The notes beneath the pieces were generated by a model. That model did no database searches. It saw only the letters and a program-made list of their open reading frames with translations, and was not told the DNA's origin. DNA of 64,000 bases from Closterium sp. Naga37s-1 (taxonomy: Eukaryota; Streptophyta; Zygnematophyceae; Desmidiales; Closteriaceae), in NCBI GenBank assembly GCA_947471745.1, contig CANJKZ010000724.1, positions 1,116,001-1,180,000 on the forward strand, read 5' to 3'. Made by a program: the position numbers and the translations under genes. Below, in pieces: positions 37,151 to 50,200 of this stretch. How positions within the stretch are numbered: the stretch's first letter is position 1; every line of letters starts with the position of its first letter.

Positions 37151-38701
37151 TATGGTTGGTACTATGAGTAAGTGCGTTACTTACTCATATGGTTGGTACT
37201 TTGAGTAAGGGCGTCACTTACCCATCTGGTTGGTACACTGAGTAAGTGCATCACTAACCCATATGGTTGGTACAAAGTGTAAGTGCGTCACTTTCCCATA
37301 TGGTTGGTACAAATAGTAAGTGCGTCACCTACCCATATGGTTTGTATACTGGATAAGTGCGTTGCTTACTATATAGTTGGTACAAAGAGTATGTGCGTCA
37401 CTTACCCATTTGGTTGGTACTATGAGTAAGTGCGTCACTTACCCATATGGTTGGTACAAAGAGTAATTGCGTCACTTACCAATTTGGTTGATACAATGAG
37501 TATGTGCGCGTCTTTTACCTATTTGGTTCGTACTATGAGTAAGTGCGTCACTTTCCCATATGGTTGGTACAAAGAGTATATGTGTCTCTTAACCATATGG
37601 TTGGTACACTGAATTAGTGCGTCACTTACCCATATGGTTGGTATAAAGAGTAAGTGCGTCATTTACCCATATGGCTGGTAGACTGGATAAGTGCGTTGCT
37701 TAATATGGTTGGTACAAAGAGTATGTGCGTCACTTACCCATTTGGTTGGTACTATGATTAAGTGCGTCACTTACCCATATGGTTGGTACAGAGAGTAAGT
37801 GCGTCACTTACATATTTGGTTGGTACTATGAGTAAGTGCGTCACTTATCCATTTGGTTGGTACTAAGATCAAGTGCGTCACTTACCCATATGGTTGTTAC
37901 AAAGATTAAGTGCGTCACTTACCCATATGGTTAATATACTGGATAAGTGCCTTACTTAACAAATGGTTGGTACAAAGAGTATGTGTGTCACTTACCCATT
38001 TGGTTGGTACTATGAGTAAGTGCGTCACTTACCCATATGGTTGGTATACTGGATAAGTGCGTTCCTTACCAAATGGTTGGTACAAAGAGTATGTATGTCA
38101 CTTACACATTTGGTTGGTACTATGAGTAAGTGCGCCAGTTACCCATACGGTTGGTACAAAGAGTAAGTGCGTCTCTTACCCATATGGTTGGTACACTGAA
38201 TTAGTGCGTCACTTACCCATATGGTTTGTACAAATAATAAGTGCGTCACTTACCCATATGGTTGGTATACTGGATAAGTGCGTTGCTTACCAAATGGTTG
38301 GTACAAAGGGTATGTGTGTCACTTACTGATTTGGTTTTACTATGAATAAGTGCTTCACTTACCAATATGGTTGGTACAAAGAGTATGTGCCCGTTAACAA
38401 TTTGGTTGGTACTATGAGTAAGTGCATCACTTACCCATATGGTTGGTTTAAAGAGTATGTGCGTCTCTTATCCATATGGTTGGTACCCTGAATTAGTGCG
38501 TCACTTACCCATATGGTTGGTACAAAGAGTACGTGCGTCATTTTCCCATATAATTGGTACAAAGAGTAAGTGCGTCACTTACCCATTTGGTTTGTACTAT
38601 AAGTAAGTGCGTCATTTACTCATATGGTTGGTACAAAGAGGAAGTGCGTTACTTACCAATATGGTTGGTACAAAGAGTATATGCGTCACTTGCCGATTTG
38701 G
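37151..38701. repeat. Satellite B, block 1
   Basis: Tandem 37-bp units of a second kind; a clean reference unit is 46,737-46,773, starting GTTGGTACAAAGAGTAAG. Each typical unit holds GTAAGTG-CGT-CACTTAC, a seven-base perfect inverted repeat, and CCATATGG, an eight-base palindrome. Units are far more diverged than in satellite A. Recurrent subtypes are ATTTGG...ACTATGAG, ATCTGG...ACACTGAG, and a TATACTGGATAAGTGCGTTG unit that is usually followed by a 36-bp unit starting AATGG. No gene is seen. The block is bounded by the Copia 1 LTR and by the target duplication of Copia 2. Confidence 0.97.
38697..38701. repeat. Copia 2 target-site duplication, left
   Basis: TTTGG just before the LTR, matched by TTTGG at 44,201-44,205. 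Five bases is the normal target duplication for copia. The two flanks together rebuild a normal satellite B unit. Confidence 0.9.
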
Positions 38702-39257
38702 TGCGGAGATAACTCTATCAACGGGAGCTAGACTACGGGCTAGGCACGGGGGAGGAGGGATCTCTGCGTTCGTTCACTTAGTCGTTCTCTAACACTTGTG
38801 CGTTCACAGGGCAAAACTGCAAGAGTTTCACTAGCAAAAGTTGAGAACAATGGTAGCAACAACATTGGCATGCAAGCCTACATCAGACCTAGCAAAGCTG
38901 CTGGTCGACTTCCAGCGCAGCACGGTCGACCGCGTGCCAGCACGACTTGGTCGAACGCGCTCCAGCAGAGCATAGTCGCGGCTTGCCAACGTTGCAAGTC
39001 CACGGTGTGCCAACGCTACAGCAAGTCGGCTGCACAGCATTGCGCCCGCAGAACAACGGTGCATCTGCTTCGCAGGTGCATGCAGCTGGTTGGTGCACTT
39101 CTCCTTGTCACGTGCACAGCGCAGACGCCCAGCTCGACTCCACGCCAGCGACTGCGCCCACCAGCCACGTCGACCTCAGGATACCACAACCGAGGTCGGT
39201 CTCGCCACTACCACCTGGACGACGGTCGCACTCCTCCGCAGAACCTCGTCACCCAGG
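38702..39257 (-). repeat. Copia 2 3' LTR, partial
   Basis: Starts TGCGGAGATAACTCTATCAA in plus-strand reading, as in the Copia 3 LTRs, and is collinear with them through GCAGAACCTCGTCACCCAGG. The rest of the LTR is not present. The start lies exactly after the target duplication. Confidence 0.85.
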
Positions 39258-39830
39258 TAACATCTCGGCACTGCTGCTTGTGGCGAGCAGGTCGTCGACG
39301 TAGACCAGCACCCAGCAGGCCACCTTGTCGACCTTAGTACAGAGCCTCGTCGACCTGGCTCTTCTTCCACCCGGCGCCGTTGAGCGCCTTGTACCACAGC
39401 AGCAGCGACTGCTTCAGCCCGTACAGGCTCTTCAGCAGCTTACACACCCGGCCAGTCCCGTCACTGAAGTGGTCCGGCTGGTACATGTAGAGCACCCGGT
39501 CGAGCTTGCTCTGCAGGAAGGCGTTCTTCATGTCGAGCTGCATCAGGTTAAGGTTGAGCACGGCGACGATGCTGAGGAAGATCCTCAGCGTGACATAGCT
39601 GCTCACCGGCGCGTACGTCTCGTCGTAGTCGGCGCCATACACCTGTGTGAAGCCCTTCACCGCCCGCATCGCCTTCTCGCGCTCGACGGTGTCGTCGATG
39701 CGGTACTTCGTCGTCAGCACCCACCGGTTCTTCATGATGTTTACCCCAGGTGGGCGTTTGACCAGCTCCCAATTTCCCATGCTGATGAGGCTGCGGATTT
39801 CCTCCTCCATGGCGGCCTTCACCGCCTTGC
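39258..39830 (-). pseudogene. Copia 2 reverse transcriptase region
   Basis: Minus strand. RT motifs NRWVLTTKYRIDDTVEREKA, VKGFTQVYGADYDETYAPV, QLDMKNAFLQSKLDRV and LLKSLYGLKQS are visible, and a VYVDD catalytic motif lies close to the left edge. It is the closest match to the RT of Copia 3. Fossil part; the RNase H that normally follows is not present. Confidence 0.88.
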
Positions 39831-40800
39831 CCTTCCAGCTTGCCAAGGCCTCCTTCACCGTCATCGTCGAGATGTCCCAGCGGTGCTCGGGGTCGGCGTG
39901 CATGTCGGGGTCGAGCTCTGGCAAGTCTTCGTCCTCCTCGGCGTCGTCGTACAGCAGGTCGTCGTCGACCTCGTCGTACACCGTGGTGAAGGCAGCCGGG
40001 ACGAAGAAGTCAGGCGGCCTCCGAAGTTGGCCTGTCCTCCGTGGTCCGACTTCCACCACATTGCTGTCGGTGGACTCCTCGGCGTCCGTCTGCTCGGTTT
40101 CCTCTTCGCCGGCGTCACTGCCCTCAGCATCCTGCTGCACCACAGCCCTGCCAACTTCTCCCCTGTGGTCGGATCCCCTGCCGACTGCCCGGTCGCCGAT
40201 TGCTCCTTGGTCGGCTTGGCTGCTGCCTGCTCCCCTGTCGGCCGCTGCATTGCCACTGCCCCTTTTGCCGACTTCACCACCGTCGGCTTTACCTCGGCCT
40301 GCTCCTCTCCTACCGGCGATGCTCTTGGCCGGCGCCACAGGCGACGCCCCACTGCTCCCCTCATCGCCGGAGGCCGACATCGGAGTCAGCCCACGCAGGT
40401 CGGCCACGAGGGGAGGGGAAGGAGGATGGACAACCTCGGCGTCCTCATCAGCAAGCTCACCGACCTCGGCGAGCAGAGGCAGCGTCGCCGTCGAGGTGTC
40501 CGTCGGCGGGGTGGTCGACGTCCGTCCTGACGTCGGCCCGTGCTCCGACTTCCACACCTCCAGCGACATGTTCTCGTAGAACACCACGTCCGACGTGGTG
40601 ACCACCCGGTTGTCGGCGATGTCGAGGAGCTCCCAGCCCTTTCTCTCCTCCGACACACTGAGGTGAAGGCCCCACCTGGCCTTCGGCTTCAGCTTCCCAC
40701 CTCGCTGCTGCTCGGGGACCAAGAACTGCGCCATGCAGCCCCACACCCGTGCCAGCGACAAGTCGGGCTTCTTCCCGGTCAGCAGCTGGTATGGTGTCGT
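39831..40800 (-). pseudogene. Copia 2 integrase C-terminal region and linker
   Basis: Minus strand. GTTPYQLLTGKKPDLSLARV, GCMAQFLVPEQQRGGKLKP and DVVFYENMSLEVWKSEHGP mark the integrase C-terminal region. The linker towards RT is rich in Pro, Ala, Gly, Asp and Glu and ends DLPELDPDMHADPEHRWD. It is shorter than in Copia 1. The plus-strand frames opposite are shadows. Confidence 0.83.
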
Positions 40801-41440
40801 ACCCGGCGGCAACACCGACCTCTCCAGGCAGTTGCGGACCCAGACGGCCTGCCGTAGAGCAAGGTGCCACCAGTGGTGCTGCACGCCCATGTGCAGCAGC
40901 ATCGACCGCACCGACTCCACTACCGTCCTCATCTCCCGCTCTGCCATGCCGTTTTGCTGCAGGGTGTAGGGGCAGGTCTGGTCGTGGACGATTCCCTTGC
41001 CGTTCACGAAGTAACCGGTGAACTGCTTCCCGAGGAACTCCCCTCCCCGGTCAGAGCGCAGCATCAACACCGACTTCTTCGTCTGTCGCTCAGCAATCGC
41101 CAGCCACTACACGAACTCCTGCAGCGCATCCGACTTCTTGGCGACCGGCCTCACCCACACGTAGCGGGTCTTGCGGTCCTTTAGCAGCAAGATGAAAAGG
41201 CTGCCGTCCTTGGCAGCTACGCGGAACGGCCCACATAGGTCGATGTGCACGACTGCCAGCACGTTGTCGGCGTCGGAGCCTTGGTCGGGGAAGGTGTGTC
41301 GTGCCAGCTTCCCGCCGACGCACGAGACACACGGTGAGTCAGCGCCAGACGCCGACTTGAGGTCCAGCCCAATGGCGACCTCGTGCTTTGCCGAGCTCCG
41401 AATGGTGTCCATGGCGACGTGTGCAAGCCTCGCATGCAGC
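40801..41440 (-). pseudogene. Copia 2 integrase core
   Basis: Minus strand. The zinc-site cysteines (CVSCVGGKLARHTFPDQGS) are followed by the catalytic segments VVHIDLCGPFRVAAKDGSL, LRSDRGGEFLGKQF and LQQNGMAEREMRT. They are arranged as in a copia DDE integrase. Fossil part. Confidence 0.88.
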
Positions 41441-41945
41441 CTGTCCGGCGTCGACTTCGTCGCCGAGACTATCGCCCTCAGGGCCACCACATCCGACATG
41501 GGCGACGTCGACTTCGCCGAGCAAGGACGCAGGTCGGTGCAGAGGACCCGGCCAGAGTAGGACGCCCGACCAAGGACGTCCCCTGCCGCCGAGACGAGAA
41601 GCATCTCGTCGCCATCCTCCTGCAGCCTCACACCGTTCTCCTTCAGCTGGCCAGCCGATAGCAGGTTCGCGTGCATGCCCGGAACGTAGAGCACATCGGG
41701 GATCAGCACCTGCTTCCCGGCCTTCCCTTGCAGGGCGACCGTGCCCCGACCCTGGACGTCCTGCAGAGCCCCGTTGAAGCCACGCACGTGCTTCACGTCA
41801 CCGCTCGGCTGCAGGTCGACGAAGACCTCCTTTGTCCCCATCAAGTGGTGGGAGCAACCATTATCGAGCAAAACTACCGCCGGGTTGGCCTACACGGCTG
41901 CCGCCATCGCCTGGAAGTCCTCGCCAGCCTCCGGCGCCAACGAGA
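41441..41945 (-). pseudogene. Copia 2 aspartic protease region
   Basis: Minus strand. LDNGCSHHLMGTKEVFVDLQ occupies the place of the retropepsin active-site motif near 41,840-41,870. It is followed by GDVKHVRGFNGALQDVQG and GKQVLIPDVLYVPG, collinear with Copia 1 and 3. Fossil part. Confidence 0.86.
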
Positions 41946-43146
41946 CGGTCGACTCTACGACGCCGACCAGCGAGCACGACACCTCCTGGTCGTCTCGCCC
42001 TTTGCCGCCAGCAGAGGAGTTGGCGTCCTTCGCCGAGGTCGACGACTTGGTCGACTGCAACTCCTTACGCGGCTGGTTTCTGCCTCGACGGGGGCGACGG
42101 CTGCCAGACCTCCCGCGGCCTCCCTTGGCGTCGTCGTCGTCGGAGTCACTGCGGTCGGGGCACTCGAAGGAGAGGTTGTCGGGGTCGCCGCACAGCCAGC
42201 ACTCTCGACGTCGACTTCCTCCTCCACGACCGCTATCTTTAGCCGACTTCTTCTTGTCGACTTCCTTGTTCGACTTCCAGCCACTGCTACTGCCGCCACC
42301 AGACTGCCCGCGCTGCCCAGGTCGACCACCTTGCTTCACCGGGGCGACGTAGTTCACCTGCACCAGGATCTCCGAGGGCCGCTCAGCTTCCTGCATCGCC
42401 TCATCCTGCAGGATGTACGAGGTAAGAGTGTCGCCCTAGTACTCGGCGCCAACGACAGTCGTTTCAGTATGTTGTAGTTGCTCGTAAGCCCTTTGATAAC
42501 GTGCGTGAGGTACGACGCCGTCGAGTAGTGCACGCCGGCCATCCTCATGGTGGCGAGAACTCGCCGAGCCCGGTTGCAGTAGTCGGTCGCCGTCTCCTCT
42601 TCGCCCATCCGTATGTGCGCAGCTGCTCCTCAAGCTGGCCGATGTACAGGTTGTCGGTGACCTGGTACGTCGACTCAATGAAGTGCCATGCCCAGTGGCC
42701 GGCGTCGAGGTACTCCCTGCACGACTTCAAGGCGATCTGCACGCCCGGCGAGCAGCACCGCGAGAAGACTGTGAAGGTCAGCAACTGCACAGCGCGAAAC
42801 TCCGCATGCAAGTCGGGGTAGTGTTCCTCCGGCGTCGCCACAGTGCCCCTGGCGAAGCCGATCAGCCCAGCCATCTCTAGCTGGGGCTCGATGGCTTCCT
42901 TCCAGGTGAGGATATCAGGTCGACCAACAAGCAGGGGGGTGACTAAGATCCTGTCCGGCGTAAACTTGAAGTAGCCGTAGCTTGGTGAGCAGGGTGTTCT
43001 TCCGCCCACACCGAGCGGATGCCTGCCTCGATGACCGCCAACGGTAGGTTTGGCCCATACTCGTTGGCCTCATGGTGTCTCCTCGCGTCCTCCAGCCGTG
43101 CCTCCAGGGCGTCCACCACTCCTGCGTCACCTACGGCGCCTACCAT
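41946..43146 (-). pseudogene. Copia 2 gag with CCHC zinc knuckle
   Basis: Minus strand. The gag start MVGAVGDAGVVDALEARLED is at 43,146. The capsid-like part reads VTPLLVGRPDILTWKEAIE and LDAGHWAWHFIESTYQVTDN. The CCHC knuckle CWLCGDPDNLSFEC lies in a Gly/Ser/Lys/Arg-rich stretch. It is similar to Copia 3 but shorter near the N-terminal linker. Broken fossil. Confidence 0.86.
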
Positions 43147-43236
43147 AGTCACTACCGCACAGCTGCTGGCCTACAAACACGAATTAGGTAAGTGACCACT
43201 ACGTCGACCTGACTGAAGGGGTAAGGCGTGTGCCGT

Positions 43237-43253
43237 CCACGCTCACCGCACTA
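43237..43253 (-). other. Copia 2 primer-binding site
   Basis: Minus-strand sequence like TGGTGCGGTGAGCGTGG lies next to the 5' LTR, with small differences at the LTR edge. It matches the sites of Copia 1 and 3. Confidence 0.65.
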
Positions 43254-44200
43254 CACGGAGATAACTCTATCAACGGGAGCTAGACTACGGGCTAGGCACG
43301 GGGTAGGAGGGATCTCTGCATTCGTTCACTTTGTCGTTCTCTAGCACTTGTGCGTACACAGGGCAAAACTGCAAGAGTTTCACTAGCAAGACTACATCAG
43401 ACCTAGCAAAGCTGCTGGTCGACTTCCAGAGCAGCAGGGTCGACCACGTGCCAGCACGACTTGGTCGACCGAGCTACAGCAGAGCAAAGTCGCGGCTTGC
43501 CAACGTTGCAAGTCCACGGTGTGCCAACGCTGCAGCAAGTCGGCTGCACAGCGTTGCGCCCGCAGAACAACGGTGCATCTGCTTCGCAGGTGCATGCAGC
43601 TGGTTGGTGCACTTCTCCTTGTCACGTGCACAGCGCAGACGCCCAGCTCGACTCCACGCCAGCAACTGCGCCCACCAGCCACGTCGACCTCAGGATACCA
43701 CAACCGAGGTCGGTCTCGCCACTACCACCTGGGCGACCGTCCCACTCCTCCGCAGAACCTCGTCACCCAGGTAACCTGGTCGACCGGGCAACCACCACGT
43801 CGACCAGCTGCTTCCTCGTGTGTCCACCTCCCAAGTCGACGACCTCCTTCAGTCGACCACACCAGGTCGACCACACCCTTGGTCGACCAGCTCCAGGTCG
43901 ACAACCCACCTGGTCGACCAACTCCAGGTTGACCAGCACACCTGTCAGCCGACCACACCAAGTCGGCTTCCCCTGGTCGACGTTACCCAAGTAGATGCCC
44001 TCTAATGGTCGACCTCCCAAGTCGACCAGCCGAAGTTGGCGCCCTCCCAAAGTCGGCGCCCTTGCAGTGGCCCCCGTGCAGGTCGACCAAACCCGTCGAC
44101 CAGCTCCCCCACTGCTGCAGGTCGGTTTCACTCCTCACAGCCGACCACGAAGTCGGCTCCGCCCAAGTGCGGACGGGGCCAACAACAACTCCCGTTGACA
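43254..44200 (-). repeat. Copia 2 5' LTR
   Basis: In plus-strand reading it runs from near ACGGAGATAACTCTATCAAC to ACTCCCGTTGACA, followed at once by the TTTGG duplication. It holds the GTCGAC cluster (about 43,775-44,100) in its U3 side. It is closely similar to both LTRs of Copia 3. Confidence 0.9.
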
Positions 44201-44205
44201 TTTGG
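44201..44205. repeat. Copia 2 target-site duplication, right
   Basis: TTTGG directly after the LTR end TTGACA; it matches 38,697-38,701. Confidence 0.9.
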
Positions 44206-47200
44206 TTGGTACTAAGAGCAAGTGCGTCACTTACCCATATAGTTGGTACTATGACTAAGGCCGTCACTTATCCATCTGGTTTTTACACTGAGTAAGTGCG
44301 TCACTAACCCATATGGTTGGTACAAAGAGTGCGTCTCTTACCCATATGGTTGGTACAAAGAGTAAGAACGTCACTTACCCATATGGTTGGTATACTAAAT
44401 AAGTGCGTTGATTACCAAATGGTTGGTACAAAGATTATCTGTGTCACTTACCCATTTGGTTCGTACTATGAGAAAGTGCGTCACTTACCCATTTGGTTGG
44501 TACCATGAGTAAGTGTGTCACTTACCCATTTGGTTGGTACTATGAGTAAGTGCGTCACTTACCCATATGGTTGGTACAAAGAGGAAGTGCGTCATTTACA
44601 CATATGGAAGAGACTGGATAAGTGCGTTGCTTACCATATGGTTGGTACTATGAGTAAGTGCGTCTCTTACCCATTTGGTTGGTACTATGAGAAAGTGCGT
44701 CACTTACCCATTTGGTTGGTACTAAGAGCAAGAGCGTCACTTACCCATATGGTTGTTACAAAGAGTAAGTGCGTCATTTACCCATATGGTTGGTACTATG
44801 AGCAAGGGCTTCACTTACCCATCTGGTTGGTACACTGAGTAAGTGCGTCACGAACCCATATGGTTGGTACAAAGAGTATGTGCGTCTCTTATCCATTTGG
44901 TTGGTACTATGAGTAACTGCGTCACTTACGCATTTGGTTGGTACTATGAGTAAGTGCGTCACTTAACCATATAGTTGTTACAAAGACAAGGTGCGTCACT
45001 TACCCATATGGTTGGAACTTTGAGTAAGGGCGTCACTTACCGATCTGGTTGGTACACTGAGTAAGTGCGTCACAAACCCATATGGTTGGTACAAAGAGTA
45101 TGTGCGTCTCTTACCCATTTGGTTGGTATTATGAGTAACTGTGTCACTTACCCATTTGGTTGGTACTATGAGTAAGTGCGTCACTTAACCATATAGTTGT
45201 TACAAAGACAAGGTGCGTCACTTATCCATATGGTTGGTACTAAGAGTAAGGGCGTCACTTACCCATCTGGTTGGTACACTGAGTAAGTGCGTCACTAACC
45301 CATATGGTTGGTACACTGAATTAGTGCGTCACTTACCCATATGGGTGGTACAAAGAGTATGTGCGCTACTCACCCATTTGGTTGGTACTATGAGTTAGTG
45401 CGTCACTTACCCATATGGTTGGTACAAAGTCTAAGTGCGTCACTTACCTATTTGGTTGATAGACTAACTAAGTGCGTCACTTTCCCATATGGTTGGTACA
45501 AAGAGGAAGTGCGTCACTTACCAATATGGTCGTTACAAAGAGTAAGTGCGTCACTTACCTATATGGTTGATAGACTGAGCAAGTGCGTCACTTTCCCATA
45601 TGGTTGGTACAAAGAGTAATCATCACTTACCCATATGGTTGGTATACTGGATAAGTACGTTGCTTACCAAATGGTTGGTACAAAGAGGAATATGTGTGTC
45701 ACTTACCCATTTGGTTGGTACTATGAATAAGTGCGTCACTAACCCATTTTGTTGGTACTATGAGTAGGTGCGTCACTTACCCATATGGTTGGTACAAAGA
45801 GGAAGTGCGTTACTTACCAATATGGTCGTTACAAAGAGTAAGTGTAAGTATATGGTTGGTACTATGTCTAAGTGCGTCACTTACCCATATGGTTGGTACA
45901 AAGAGTATGTGCGTCTCTTACCCATATGGTTGGTACACTGAATTAGTGCGTAATTTACCCATATGGTTGGTACAAAGAGTAAGTGCGTCACTTTCCCATA
46001 TGGTTGGTACAAAGAGTAAGTGCGTCACTTACCCATTTGGTTGGTACTATAAGTAAGTGCGTCACTTACCCATATGGTTGGTACAAAGAGGAAGTGCGTT
46101 ACTTACCAATATGGTTGGTACAAAGAGTAAGTGCGTGATTTACCCATATGGTTGGTATACTGGAAGTGCGTTGCTTACCATATTGTTGGTACAAATAGTA
46201 TATGCGTCACTTGCCGATTTGGTTGGTACTATGAGTAAGGGCGTCACTTACCCATATGGTTGGTACAAAGAGTAAGTGCGTCACTTACCCATATGGTTGG
46301 TTCTAAAAGCAAGTGCGTCACTTACCCATATGGTTGTTACAAAGAGCAAGTGCGTCACTTGCCCATATGCTTTGTACTATGAGTAAGGGCGTCACTTACC
46401 CATCTGGTTGGTACACTGAGTAAGTGCTTCACTAACCCAGATGGTTGGTACAAAGAGTATGTGCGTCTCTTACCCATATGGTTGGTACAAAGAGTACGAA
46501 CGTCACTTACCCATATGGTTGGTATACTGGATAATTACGTTGCTTACCAAATGGTTGGTACAAAGATTATGGAGTCACTTACCCATATGGTTGGTACAAA
46601 GAGTAAGTGCGTCACATACCCATATGGTTGGTATACTAGATAAGTTCGTTGCTTACCAAATGGTTGGTACAAAGAGTATGTGTGTCACTTACCCATTTGG
46701 TTGGTACTATGAGTAAGTGCGTCACTTACCCATATGGTTGGTACAAAGAGTAAGTGCGTCACTTACCCATATGGTTGGTATACTGGATAAGTGCGTTGCT
46801 TACCAAATGGTTGGTACAAAGAGTATGTGTGTTACATACCCATTAGGTTGGTACTATGATTAAGTGCGTCACTTACCCATATGATTGGTACAAAGAGTAT
46901 GCGCGTCACTTACCCATGTGGTTGGTATACTAGATAAGTTCGTTGCTTACCAAATGGTTGGTACAAAGAGTATGTGTATCACTTACCCATTTGGTTGGTA
47001 CTATGAGTAAGTGCGTCACTTACCCATTTGGTTGGTACTAAGAGCAAGTGTGTCACTTACCTATATGGTTGGTACTATGAGTAAGGGTGTCACTTACCCA
47101 TCTGGTTGGTACACTGAGTAAGCGCGTCACTAACCCATATGGTTGGTACAAAGAGTATGTGCGTCTCTTACCCATATGGTTGGTACTATGAGTAAGTGCG

Positions 47201-50200
47201 TCACTTACCCATTTGGTTGGTACTATGACTAAGTGCGTCACTTAACCATTTGGTTGGTACTACGAGTATGTGCGTCACTTAACCATATAGTTGTTACAAA
47301 GACTAGGTGCGTCACTTACCCATATGGTTGGTACTTTGAGTAAGGCCGTCACTTACCCATCTGGTTGGTACACTGAATAAGTGCGTCACTAACCCATATG
47401 GTTGGTACAAAGAGTATGTGCGTTACTTACCCATATAGTTGGTACAAAGAGTATGTGCGTTACTCACACATTTGGTTGGTACTATGAGTAAGCGCGTCAC
47501 TTACCCATATGGTTGGTACAAAGTGTAAGTGCGTCACTTACTTATTTGGTTGATAGACTGAGTATGTGCGTTACTTTCCCATATGGTTGGTACAAAGAGT
47601 AAGTGCGTCACTTACCCACATGGTTTGTATACTGGATAAGTGCGTTATTTACCATATAGTTGGTACAAAGAGTAAGCACTTACACATATGATAGGTATAA
47701 AGAGTAATTGCGTCACTTACCTATTTGGTTGGTACAATGAGTATGTGCGCGTCTCTTACCTATTTGTTTGGTACTATGAGAAAGTGCGTCACTTACCCAT
47801 ACAGTTGGTACAAAGAGTATGTGTGTCTCTTACCCATATGGTTGGTACACAGAATTAGTGCGTCACTTACCCATATGGTTGGTACAAAGAGTATGTGCGT
47901 CACTTACCCATTTGGTTGGTACTATGAGTAAGTGCGTCACTTACCCTTATGGTTGGTACAGAGAGTAAGTGCGCCACTTACCCATTTGGTTGGTACTATG
48001 ATTAAGTGCGCCACTTACCCATTTGGTTGGTACTAAGAACAAGTGCGTCACTTACCCATATGGTCGATACAAAGAGTAAGTGCGTTACTTACCTATATGG
48101 TTCATAGACTGAGCAAGTGCGTCACTTTTCCATATGGTTGGTACAAAGAGTAATTGCATCACTTACCCATATGGTTGGTATACTGGAAAAGTGCGTTGCT
48201 TACCAAATGGTTGTTACAAAGAGTATGTGTGTCACTTAACCATTTGGTTGGTACTATGAATAAGTGCGTCACTTACCCATATGGTTGGTTCAAAGAGGAA
48301 GTGCGTTACCTACCAATATGCTTGGTACAAAAAGTAAGTGCGCCTCTCTTACCTATTTGGTTGGTACTATGAGTAAGTGCGTCACTTACCCATATGGTTG
48401 GTACAAGGAGTATGTGCGTCTCTTACCCATTTGGTTGGTACTATACGTAAGTGCGTCACTTACCCATATGGTTGTTACAAAGAGGAAGTGTGTTACTTAC
48501 CAATATGGTTGGTACAAAGAGTATGTGCGTCACTTGCCGATTTGGTTGGTACAAAAAGCAAGTGCGTCACTAACCCATATGGTTGTTACAAAGAGTAAGT
48601 GCGTCATTTACCCATATGGTTGGTACTATGAGTAAGGGCGTCACTTACCTATCTGGTTGGTACACTGAGTAAGTGCGTCAATAACCCGTATGGTTGGTTC
48701 AAAGAGTATGTGCGTCTCTCACCAATTTGGTTGGTACAATGAGTAAGTGCGTTACTTATCTATATGGTTGGTACAATGAATTAGTGTGTCACTTACCCAT
48801 ATGGTTGGTTTAAAAAGTATGTGCGCGTCTCTTACCTATTTGGTTGGTACTATGAGAAAGTGCGTCACTTACCCATCTGGTTGGTACAAAGAATATGTGC
48901 GTCTCTTACCTATTTGGTTGGTACTATGAGTAAGTACGTCACGTACCCATATACTTGGTACAATGAGTATGTGCGCCTCTTACCCATTTGCTGGTAGAAT
49001 GAGTAAGTGCGTCACTTATCCATATGGTTGGTACACTGAGTGAATGCGTCTCTAAACCATATGGTTGGTACAAAGAGTACGTGCGCCTCTTATCCATTTG
49101 GTAGTATGAGTAAGTGCGTCACTTACCTATATAGTTGGTAGACTGAGTAAGTGTATCAGTTATCCATATGGTTGGTACACTGTGTAAATGCGTCACTAAC
49201 CCATATGGTTGGTACAAAGAGTATGTGCGCCTCTTACCCATTTGTTGGTAGTATGAGCAAGTGCGTCACTTACCTATATGGTTGGTAGACAAAGTAAGTG
49301 CGTCACTTACCCATCTGGTTGTTATACTGAGTAAATGCGTCACGTATCCATATGGTTGGTCCAAAGAGTATGTGCGCCTCTTACCCATTTGTTGAGTAAA
49401 TGCGTCACTTACCTATATGGTTGGTAGACTGAGTAAGTGCGTCACTTATCCATAAGGTTGGTACACTGAGTAAATGCGTCACTAACCCATATGGTTGGTA
49501 TAAAAAGTATGTGCGTCTCCTACCCATTTGGTTGGTACTATTAGTAAGTGCGTCACTTACCTATAAGGTCGGTACAAAAAGTAACTGCGTCACTTACCCA
49601 TTTGGTTGGTACAATGAGAAAGTGCGTTACTTACCCGTATGGTTGGTACAAAGAGTATGTGCGTCTCTTGCCCATTTGGTTGGTACTATAAGTAAGTGCG
49701 TCACTTATCCATATGGTTGGTACAAAGAGTAAGTGCGTCACTTATCCATATGGTTGGTACACTGAGAAAGTGCGTCACTTACCCATATGGTTGGTACAAA
49801 GAGTAACTGCGTCACTTACCTGTATGGTTGGTAGACTAAGTAAATGCGTCACTTTCCCATATGGTTTGTACAAAGATATGTGCGTCTCTTAGCCATTTGG
49901 TGGTACTATGAGTAAGTGCGTCACTTACCCATATGGTTGGTACAAAGAGTAACTGCGTGACTTACCAATTTGGTTGGTACAGTGAGTAAGTGCGTTACGT
50001 ACCCATATGGTTGGTACAATGAATAAGTGCGTCACTTACCCATATGGTTGGTACAAAGAGAAACTGCGTCACTTACCAATTTGGTTGGTACAATGAGTAA
50101 GTGCGTTACTTATTTATATGGTTGGTACAATGAATTAGTGTGTCACTTACCCATATGGTTGGTTTAAAGAGTTTGTGCGCGTCTCTTACCTATTTGGTTG

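Larger units (their letters stand above)
38702..44200 (-). mobile_element. Copia 2: broken Ty1/copia LTR element
   Basis: A minus-strand member of the same family as Copia 1 and 3, inserted in satellite B with TTTGG duplications. Parts seen from its 5' side (right): 5' LTR 43,254-44,200, primer-binding site, gag with zinc knuckle, protease, integrase, RT, and an incomplete 3' LTR at the left. No RNase H stretch or polypurine tract is seen. It is clearly broken, with roughly five or more breaks and missing internal parts. The comparable LTR stretches differ at a few percent of sites by eye, similar to Copia 3, so an age of about one to a few million years is plausible under a rate near 1e-8 per site per year (rate assumed). 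Confidence 0.93.
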